Shown here: positions 20,801 to 24,564 of the stretch, in pieces
Numbering within the stretch: the first letter of the stretch is position 1
Layout of the letters: each line of letters begins with the position of its first letter
From: Phoronis australis
Taxonomy: Eukaryota; Phoronida; Phoronidae
Assembly (NCBI GenBank): GCA_002633005.1
Contig: NMRA01000622.1
Span: 175,145 to 199,708 of the forward strand
Length of the DNA stretch: 24,564 nucleotides
Reading direction: 5' to 3'
Program-made: the position numbers and the translations under genes
The notes under the pieces: model-generated
Told to the model about the DNA's origin: nothing
What the model saw: only the letters and a program-made list of their open reading frames with translations
Database searches by the model: none

Positions 20801-21301
20801 GTGAGGTCCCTGTATTGAAAAGAAGTCCCACTTTTGAAGCTTGAAAATGGATTTCTTACCTACGTCATTTTAATGAGAGAAAAACATTTGAAAGAATAAG
20901 TTGCTATAGCCATTTTTCCTGAAACCTCAGTACACTCCATGTTATCGACCTAATTTTATGTCTGAAAATCGACATGAGTACCCATTATCAATCTAAACTT
21001 AATGTGACCAGACAGTTGGGCACTCCCATCGGTTGTGTCTACATTTAGTGATCATGTTTAATGAGCAATCGCTCCGAATGTTTTAATCCGTAGCTGAACT
21101 GTCAAAATAAATGATGCTATCCAAATATATTAATGGTGCGAAGCATGGGATCAAAATTATCAGGTTTTTGTTATCTGTACCTTAGTTTAAAACGATTTCT
21201 GTTTTTCTTTAAGGAGCACCAAAGAGTATTGGACTAACCTAAAACCTGCCTTTGGTCGTCAGGATTGTCCGTTAATCTCCAAGCCACAAATACAGCTATG
21301 A
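11730..21301 (+). CDS. BHMT: Betaine-homocysteine S-methyltransferase (8 coding exons, joined)
   Basis: The join 11730-11886, 12744-12853, 14021-14215, 15148-15295, 16405-16593, 17230-17360, 18498-18595, 21214-21301 gives 371 residues. All introns are GT-AG and the phases agree. The cytosolic zinc enzyme moves a methyl group from glycine betaine to homocysteine, yielding dimethylglycine and methionine. Signatures are [13 protein letters not shown] (about 22-34), [33 protein letters not shown] and [15 protein letters not shown]. The three zinc ligands fall at Cys212 (GVNC), Cys296 and Cys297 (GGCC), equivalent to Cys217, Cys299 and Cys300 of human BHMT. Vertebrate BHMT is about 406 residues; this model ends at SKPQIQL and lacks the roughly 35-residue tail. 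The start has A at -3 and G at +4. Transposon-related repeats fill introns 2 and 7, but no exon is broken. ATTAAA at 21474-21479 is the first plausible poly(A) hexamer. Confidence 0.93.
12242..12388. mobile_element. Possible third GGCGGATC-type element in BHMT intron 1
   Basis: The left side CAGTGGCGGCAGTGG with CAGATCTGGA and the right side TAGATCCGAATC with CGCCGCAC look like decayed inverted termini of the same type as the elements at 10482 and 11055. The body differs. It is much weaker than the other two copies. Confidence 0.35.
12744..12853 (+). CDS. BHMT: BHMT exon 2
   Basis: The acceptor is TTTCAG at 12738-12743 and the donor GAC|GTAAGT at 12854. It encodes [19 protein letters not shown], then FYATGDKL and a divergent linker STTGQSHD. 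Homology to the VRQLHREFLRAG block of vertebrate BHMT is direct. It ends in phase 0. The linker is about three residues shorter than in human BHMT, so no missing micro-exon is required. Confidence 0.92.
12891..13431 (-). mobile_element. Right arm of the long inverted repeat (intron 2 of BHMT)
   Basis: This is the reverse complement of the left arm (7670-8666) without the nested foldback. It begins CACGGGTGAGAAACAACATG, only 37 bp after the exon 2 donor. It runs through the GACCGCC short-repeat block (to about 13070), the GATTACGTAACCGG and CTCGCCAAAATAAAGCTTGG blocks, the single ACGCA-equivalent target (CTGCGTTACT), the GCGAGCGGAGCAGGCGCATG block, and the CGTGACATGAGCACGCGCCA end. Matching with the left arm is high in long runs but not perfect. 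No open frame of note is in it. Confidence 0.8.
13432..14020. other. Rest of BHMT intron 2, with an unrecognised 66-codon frame
   Basis: ATG at 13540 opens a 66-codon frame to 13740 ([19 protein letters not shown] at its start, Lys-rich with a possible helical [16 protein letters not shown] stretch). It is not similar to any family I know. It lies in the sense orientation between the inverted-repeat arm and exon 3. It may be a fragment of an element or chance. The rest of the interval is plain AT-rich intron. Confidence 0.3.
14021..14215 (+). CDS. BHMT: BHMT exon 3
   Basis: The acceptor is TTCCATTCCAG at 14010-14020 and the donor GAG|GTATGG at 14216. It encodes 65 residues in phase 0, with [32 protein letters not shown], the [13 protein letters not shown] helix and the DFVLAE strand. 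These match the VNEAACDIA, GGVSQTPSY and DFLIAE blocks of vertebrate BHMT. Confidence 0.93.
14261..14730. repeat. CAC/CAT-rich microsatellite in BHMT intron 3
   Basis: About 470 bp are made of interrupted (CAC)n/(CAT)n, mostly CACCAT and CACCAC units. Within it a 21-bp unit starting ATCCCAAAATTC is duplicated exactly at 14598-14618 and 14619-14639. The array starts 45 bp after the exon 3 donor. Its open frames (His/Thr-rich on one strand, Gly/Val-rich on the other) are repeat translations, not genes. Confidence 0.9.
14740..14960. repeat. Degenerate minisatellite with CGCCAT-GCAT-TATATGTA phrases
   Basis: The phrases CGCCATTGGCAT, CGCCATGAGCAT, CGCCATCAGCAT, GTGTCATTTAGCATTATATG and CTCCATGGGCATCATGTG recur at irregular 35-60 bp spacing with TATATGTA-type spacers. 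It directly follows the microsatellite. It looks like an old, eroded tandem array. Confidence 0.5.
15148..15295 (+). CDS. BHMT: BHMT exon 4
   Basis: The acceptor is CTGTTTTTAG at 15138-15147 and the donor GCGG|GTAAGT at 15296. It encodes [37 protein letters not shown] and [13 protein letters not shown]. These correspond to the YFEHVEEAVWAVE and KPVAATM-GP-GDL blocks of human BHMT. It ends after one base of a glycine codon, matched by exon 5. Confidence 0.93.
15690..15770. repeat. Dispersed repeat fragment, copy 2 (BHMT intron 4)
   Basis: This is the partner of the stretch at 6303-6378, sharing the AAGTTCAACAA and GTACGTCCACCGG blocks in the same orientation. The 103-codon minus-strand frame across it (15606-15917) has no family resemblance and is probably repeat-derived. 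Confidence 0.45.
16405..16593 (+). CDS. BHMT: BHMT exon 5
   Basis: The acceptor is TCAATTTCAG ending at 16404 and the donor TTCG|GTATGA at 16594. It encodes [19 protein letters not shown], the [13 protein letters not shown] helix, then [15 protein letters not shown] and the LPEYPF stretch. Cys212 in GVNC is the first zinc ligand. The following Cys213 replaces the histidine of human GVNCHFD. Confidence 0.94.
17230..17360 (+). CDS. BHMT: BHMT exon 6 (zinc-site GGCC motif)
   Basis: The acceptor is TTGTTTCACCAG ending at 17229 and the donor GAG|GTAAGA at 17361. It encodes [18 protein letters not shown], then [18 protein letters not shown] and HIREVAEE. Cys296 and Cys297 complete the zinc site. 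The codon split at the junction gives Ala where human BHMT has Gly (FGLEPR). The 71-codon frame that runs through the exon in another phase is spurious. Confidence 0.95.
18272..18379. mobile_element. Small hairpin element in BHMT intron 6
   Basis: GTCTAAGTTAAGACC at 18272-18286 is perfectly inverted at 18365-18379 (GGTCTTAACTTAGAC). Inner AAGACCGAA and TTCGGTCTT segments extend the symmetry. The total length of about 108 bp with no coding content suggests a tiny MITE or a self-complementary repeat. It lies about 120 bp upstream of exon 7. Confidence 0.6.
18498..18595 (+). CDS. BHMT: BHMT exon 7
   Basis: The acceptor is ACCTGCACAG ending at 18497 and the donor CCAG|GTGAGT at 18596. It encodes [19 protein letters not shown] and [14 protein letters not shown]. 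This matches the LAPERGFLPPASEKHGSWG part of human BHMT. The pyrimidine tract at the acceptor is weak, but the phase (2) and homology fit. Confidence 0.92.
18690..18960 (-). repeat. Dispersed repeat with TGTCCCGC units, inverted relative to 22340-22620
   Basis: The blocks ATAGCCCAATTTTT, CTGCTCGACTAAA, GTGTTGCGGCGGACATTTC, ATAGACCCAGATGTCCCGC and GGATGTCCC appear in reverse complement and in the matching order at 22340-22620. The two copies are well diverged. Copies flank BHMT exon 8 in opposite orientation. The long frame at 18637-19152 passes through this repeat and is not a gene. Confidence 0.65.
19005..20260. repeat. Complex tandem repeat, unit about 424-431 bp, about three copies (intron 7)
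   Basis: The phrase ACGTTTGCCTCT and the following GAGTTC-n-TTCATGAAAT stretch start at 19173, 19597 and 20028, spacing 424 and 431 bp. Between them a second phrase family (GGCGTCCGCCTCTGTATCTG, TGACGTTGATTTT, CTCCTTAACCC, TCCTATGGAGCCGACAACAA, CCTAGTGACAA) recurs in the same order. Sub-phrases within each unit resemble each other, suggesting an older shorter unit. Frames at 19295-19489 and 20010-20252 are repeat read-through. Confidence 0.75.
20341..20880. repeat. Nested tandem repeat: about 300-bp duplication of 49-bp units (intron 7)
   Basis: Copy 1 (20341-20622) and copy 2 (about 20640-20880) both run from an ATTGTTA-n-AAATGAC start, through AGCCTCAGAAGT and CACCAAGAT, to GAAAATGGATTTCTT and CATTTT. 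Inside, a unit of about 49 bp of the type GGGCCTTCCTATATTAATGT with GGCCGCCTTCAGG repeats four times in copy 1 (about 20401, 20449, 20500, 20549) and about three times in copy 2. The 71-codon frame at 20367-20582 comes from it. Confidence 0.75.
21214..21301 (+). CDS. BHMT: BHMT exon 8 (terminal coding exon)
   Basis: The acceptor is TTTTTCTTTAAG ending at 21213. It encodes [18 protein letters not shown] then [11 protein letters not shown] and TGA at 21299-21301. This matches human RARKEYWENLRIASGRPYN and MSKP. Similarity stops at SKP, so the vertebrate tail is absent. I looked downstream for a codon run like the vertebrate DGWGVTKG continuation and did not see one. Confidence 0.88.
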
Positions 21302-22339
21302 GTGGGAGGCTGAACAACGTTAGTAAATTTGTTCTGTTGACGGCGGGAAGGTGTTTGCACAACCTACGAAAGAACAGTCTAGTCGATACGTCAGTGTTTC
21401 TACGTGGCTTTTGAAGAATTCTCCCTTTAGGTGCCATGAATTTGCTGTCATCATTTATGAGCCTACTATTGCTATTAAAAGATGATAGTCGCTTGTGCAG
21501 TTCGATTGTATTTATATATCTTACTAGAGCCGGTACCTTTATATTGGAATGCGTACAGGTGAAAAGAGTGGACGGTGTTCGAGTGGGTTTAAAAGCAAGT
21601 GCTCGAGTACTCAACAGGCCGTATGTTTCGGATCATTCACATGGACAACGGCTTGGCCCACTTCAAAAGGTATACATGTTATTCTTGACTTTATCTAGGA
21701 CCTTATTACCATGCAAACGAGATATGACCATAGACTACTGGTTTAATGTGGACATTGGCGGATTGATTAACTAATTAATTTGTAATGTTAATTAATTGTA
21801 ACAAGAAAGGAAATGAACTGGAGAGGTTATACAAGTCAATAATTAAACCAACAGGTAAACAGTTTCAATGATTCAAACGATTGCTACCGGATAAAGACAA
21901 CATTTTTAGAATATACGTCTCCCACGCAATTGCTGTGAATAATCTAGTCAGGCATTCGTCCATACATTTTTATACATTACTTGGACCCTTGTTGCCGGTT
22001 GACACAATTACATTCTTCGTGAAAAATCCAGGATGCAGTGACAGTTACAAAAACTCTGTTAAACCATCCGAAATTTGCAGATACGGGTTTTATGATAGGA
22101 TAATGGACAAACATTTACAACTGAAATATGCTCATTACTTTGGTCGCAGTGAAGGACTTAACATAGAAGTTTAGAAATAGACCAATTTTTTCAGAAGGTA
22201 AACATTAGTCATTCACGTGAGACATTAGAGAACATTTTTACGATTATTATGTTACTAAAGAAGGAGGACTTTGGAAAATTACGAAATTCATAACAAATAG
22301 ACATTATTATTTTGAACACCTGTTGCATAGTTGACAATA
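21302..22339. other. BHMT 3' flank; two unrecognised open frames
   Basis: It starts with the presumed BHMT 3' UTR; ATTAAA at 21474-21479 is a candidate poly(A) signal and AATTAAA lies near 21841. Frames of 112 codons (21436-21774, +), 126 codons (21234-21614, -) and 97 codons (21881-22174, +) resemble no family I know. The minus-strand one overlaps the certain BHMT exon 8. TTAATTAATTT repeats around 21766-21800 are simple AT-rich sequence. Confidence 0.45.
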
Positions 22340-22620
22340 TTCCAAAACGAAAAAAACCCGGGACAACTGTACTGAAAAGCGGGACATCCGGATCAAGAGC
22401 GGGACAACTGGGTCTATGTCAAAACGCAAAGTTTTGAAATGTTCGCCGCAACACACAGAAACGTTGCGACCGTGTTTCGTGTCACGTGACACCCAAAAGC
22501 TTTCGACGGCATTTTTTGTTTTTTTAGTCGAATGGGAAATTGCGGACGCCGCAAAAACCTATGAAACGTCTAGTTTTTTTTTCTTTTAGTCGAGCTGGAA
22601 AATAGGGCTGTGTCGTGTGG
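22340..22620 (+). repeat. Dispersed repeat with CGGGACA units, partner of 18690-18960
   Basis: CGGGACA starts at 22359, 22380 and 22400 (spacing 21 and 20 bp). These are followed by GGGTCTATGTCAAAACGCAA, GAAATGTTCGCCGCAACACA, and two TTTTTAGTCGA segments about 75 bp apart. The order matches the reverse complement of the intron-7 copy, which is shorter. It is a non-coding interspersed repeat of unknown class. Confidence 0.65.
22481..22490. promoter_or_regulatory. Palindromic E-box GTCACGTGAC, site 1
   Basis: A perfect 10-bp palindrome containing CACGTG, the core bound by USF, Max and TFE/MITF-type bHLH-zip proteins; GTCACGTGAC is also the CLEAR consensus. It is followed by ACCC, exactly as at the second site 226 bp downstream. 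Function is inferred only. Confidence 0.4.
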
Positions 22621-22706
22621 GAAATCACAATAGATTATATTAGAGAGGATTCTCAGAGCGACGCGAACGCGAATTGACGTATCGCAAGCTCCGCCCTTTA
22701 CGAAAA

Positions 22707-22716
22707 GTCACGTGAC
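22707..22716. promoter_or_regulatory. Palindromic E-box GTCACGTGAC, site 2
   Basis: Identical to the site at 22481-22490, including the ACCC that follows. It lies 18 bp upstream of an ATG at 22735 in a CAAGATG context. This position suits a promoter-proximal site of a gene starting near 22720, if one exists. Confidence 0.4.
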
Positions 22717-22734
22717 ACCCGAAAAACAAACAAG

Positions 22735-22900
22735 ATGTCAGAGGCAAACACACTGTCGCTAAACGGCGTTCCTGGTGGAATCGATGAGTGTTTTTTTCAC
22801 TATCCGAAAACGCTTCGATAAAGACATCAGGCGATGCTTTTCAGCAGAGAATCCTACGTTCATAATGTTGGAATTTGCAAAGGTGATGATAAAAGAATAG
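22735..22900 (+). other. Overlapping short frames downstream of the E-box
   Basis: ATG at 22735 opens 28 codons (MSEANTLSLNGVPGGIDECF at the start), stopping at 22821. ATG at 22784 in another frame opens 38 codons (MSVFFTIRKRFDKDIRRCF) to 22900. A SWIM-like frame begins right after. The succession of frames could be exons, a frameshifted old gene, or chance. I do not recognise either peptide. Confidence 0.2.
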
Positions 22901-23014
22901 GTGTTCGAGGAAAAGTATTTCGGACCTAGCTAAAATCAGAAGAACCCCACACGGGGTTCACCTTCACCTGACAAATGGCAAGGCCAGCGATGCGATATGT
23001 TCATGCAGGGCTGG
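22901..23014 (+). pseudogene. SWIM zinc-finger-like exon fragment ending in a GTATGT donor
   Basis: The frame ending at 23014 encodes DLAKIRRTPHGVHLHLTNGK followed by ASDAICSCRAG, then GG|GTATGT, a strong splice donor. Strand-turn-G-K-V/A-S-D-A-x-C-x-C-x-A-G is the typical first half of a SWIM domain (CxC-n-CxH), frequent in invertebrate DNA-binding and transposon-derived proteins. The CxH half would have to come from another exon, and I do not find it in the remaining sequence. An AG acceptor candidate lies at 22899-22900. It is either a partial gene whose remaining exons are not recognised or a remnant. Confidence 0.3.
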
Positions 23015-23045
23015 GTATGTAACTTAAAGTCGAATTATCTGTACG

Positions 23046-23387
23046 ATGCCACAGAACAAAATCAGTGAAGATTCACCGATATTTTTATTCTGTCCTCTGC
23101 TAAAATCTGCTAAATGGAAAGTAGGTCACAACTGCACGTGGGACTACCCGAGTAAAGTAGGTCGAGTCGATAGCACTGTTTACGCTTTTGTAATCGACGA
23201 ACGAAATATTTCGATTAAAAAACTCAGGTTTATAGCTCAAGTACACACTCATCTTGTCCAAGGCAAGCAGTTAGCTCCGGTAGGTCTAGGACTGTGTCCA
23301 AGTCAAATTAATGCACGTAATTGCACTATTTTAAAATACATTTCAGAGCAGTTTGATTGTGTGGTGATAAGCCTGGAAAAAGTTTAA
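23046..23387 (+). CDS. Unrecognised 113-codon open frame
   Basis: ATG at 23046 begins a frame ending in TAA at 23385-23387. The product is mixed in composition, without signal peptide, transmembrane segment or known motif; NCTWDY and VHTHLVQGKQLAPVGLGLCP are the most ordered-looking parts. Its length is close to what chance allows here. It starts 31 bp after the possible donor at 23015 and would lie in that intron if the donor is real. No function is proposed. Confidence 0.2.
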   Translation: MPQNKISEDSPIFLFCPLLKSAKWKVGHNCTWDYPSKVGRVDSTVYAFVIDERNISIKKLRFIAQVHTHLVQGKQLAPVGLGLCPSQINARNCTILKYISEQFDCVVISLEKV

Positions 23388-23925
23388 AAAATTGTGACAG
23401 TCCGCCAAGAGCGGCTAGTAAAATGTACACATTCAGCAATACAGTATTGGGCTGGATTCTTTTACAGTGTGAACTTCTTTTGATTTAATTTTAGGAGTTT
23501 AGGTAAATAATACAGATACGATGTCTGCTCTGAAATCGAATTAACATTACAACTGGGCAACAGGTAAACATTGCACAAAAGTTACTACAGAAACAATAGA
23601 AGCAGCAATGCCTGCTCGCGCATACACCTGCGCACACACTTAGCTAAGCAAATACATGCGCGAGTAGTTTTTTGAAATTTGTAAGTAGGATCTCAGTGAA
23701 CTTTCATTTATAATAGCAAAACAAATAGGCAGAAACTTAATGTCATTTTTTCCGTAAGATATACTGTAACATGATTTTTACCCCAAAAGACTCCTATAGA
23801 GTGGCTCAAGATTGGTGTTGAAAAGATATACAGTGCTCTATGGGTATCCTGATGCTTGGAAATGGCCGTCTGGCAGGTTAGCTCTGGTGGGTGTGGTCAG
23901 GGGAGCCAAGAGAATGACACTGGAA
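23388..23925. other. Non-coding stretch before the satellite, with a small hairpin
   Basis: No gene was seen. CTCGCGCAT (23615-23623) and ATGCGCGAG (23656-23664) form a 9-bp inverted repeat with a 32-bp loop. From about 23850 weak satellite-like phrases (GTCTGGCAGG, CTCTGGTGGGTG) appear, perhaps eroded monomers. Confidence 0.4.
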
Positions 23926-24564
23926 AATTGAGCTAGATCAACTTTTCTGGTAACCACTTCAAACTGCCTTGGATACCTACTACGTAATCCACTGTATCAA
24001 AATTGGCCACTGCCAGACAATTTCAGTGGTGGGGACTACCCACCAGACGAACATATACAGGGTACAAAAATTGAGCTAGATCAATCCAAGAGGTAACCGC
24101 TTGAAACCAGTCGCAAAATTTTCACCGTAAGCCCAGGTATCACGAATGAACACTGCCAGACAAATCTAGTGGTGGGTTACCCCCGCCAGACACGCCCAAA
24201 TACCAGAATTGAGCTAGATCAATCCATCAGGTAACCGCTTGAAACCAATTGCACGATGTTCAGCATCACTGAACATGGCATAAAAGTTAGATGCCAGACA
24301 ATTTCTGCGGTGGGGTGCCCTTGCCAGACGATTATCAAAAAGGGCTAAAATTGAGCTAGATCAATCCAAGAGGTAACCGCACGAAACCAGTTGCAAAATA
24401 TTTACCGTAGCCCCGGGTATCACGAATAAGCACTGCCAGACAAATCTAGTGGTGGGTTAGCCCCGCCAGACACGCCCAAATACCCGAGTTGAGGTAGATC
24501 AACCCACCAAGTAACCGTTTGAAACCCTTTGCATAATGCCCAGCAACACTCCACATGCAACAAC
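23926..24564. repeat. Satellite of about 140-bp monomers alternating as 280-bp dimers
   Basis: The phrase AATTGAGCTAGATCAA starts monomers at 23926, 24069, 24207, 24349 and (as AGTTGAGGTAGATCAA) 24487, spacing 143, 138, 142 and 138 bp. Monomers 2 and 4 share TATCACGAAT, GACAAATCTAGTGGTGGGTT and CCAGACACGCCCAAATACC. Monomers 1 and 3 instead have GACAATTTC-GGTGGGG, and monomers 3 and 5 share the GCA-n-ATG-n-CAGCA-n-ACT segment. The true repeat is therefore an alternating dimer of about 280 bp. The array is cut by the window end. Confidence 0.9.

Noticed and set aside
21234-21614. 126-codon minus-strand frame
   Set aside because: It overlaps BHMT exon 8 on the opposite strand and resembles nothing known.
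23926-24564. CRISPR-like array
   Set aside because: Units are about 140 bp, repeated over their whole length, and lie in an intron-bearing eukaryotic genome. This is a satellite, not direct repeats with unique spacers.
1-24564. tRNA or rRNA genes
   Set aside because: No cloverleaf with A- and B-box motifs or rRNA-like block was found by reading. A covariance-model search would be decisive, and I could not run one.

Overview
The window looks like animal nuclear DNA, most likely from a marine invertebrate deuterostome (hemichordate, echinoderm or cephalochordate). The grounds are an eight-exon betaine-homocysteine methyltransferase gene with GT-AG introns of 0.6-2.6 kb, an intron-free DUSP14/18-type phosphatase, a THAP-like fragment, and dense satellite, foldback and MITE-like repeats. 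I cannot name the species. Composition is moderately AT-rich and CpG is not visibly depleted.

Layout. Positions 1-3050 are AT-rich and hold no gene I can support. A dual-specificity phosphatase is encoded in one exon at 3052-3528 (+). Positions 3529-6300 are mostly featureless apart from a short THAP-domain-like frame at 4995-5153 (+). Positions 6300-8700 are repeat-rich: a dispersed repeat fragment, a 140-bp tandem duplication with one unresolved base (N at 6844), and the left arm of a long inverted repeat (about 7670-8666). A 446-bp foldback element (7940-8385) is nested in that arm. Positions 8700-11700 are the upstream region of the next gene and carry two GGCGGATC-type terminal-inverted-repeat elements.

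BHMT (+) runs from an ATG at 11730 to a TGA at 21301. Its eight coding exons are 11730-11886, 12744-12853, 14021-14215, 15148-15295, 16405-16593, 17230-17360, 18498-18595 and 21214-21301. The junction phases agree and total 1116 nt, or 371 codons plus stop. All catalytic zinc cysteines are present, but the C-terminal tail of vertebrate BHMT is missing. A TATA box and initiator sit directly upstream. The introns hold the right arm of the long inverted repeat (intron 2), a 470-bp CAC/CAT microsatellite (intron 3), a hairpin element (intron 6), and two nested tandem-repeat systems (intron 7).

The 3' part (21302-24564) has no complete gene that I recognise. It contains an inverted partner of an intron-7 repeat (22340-22620), two identical palindromic E-boxes, and a possible SWIM zinc-finger exon fragment ending at a consensus splice donor (22901-23014). 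It ends in a satellite of about 140-bp monomers (23926-24564) whose two monomer types alternate as a 280-bp dimer and run off the window edge.

The two clear genes (DUSP and BHMT) are unrelated in function. The most distinctive structure is the repeat architecture: an inverted repeat of about 545 bp brackets BHMT exons 1-2, and its left arm carries a foldback insertion for which the right arm serves as the empty-site control.
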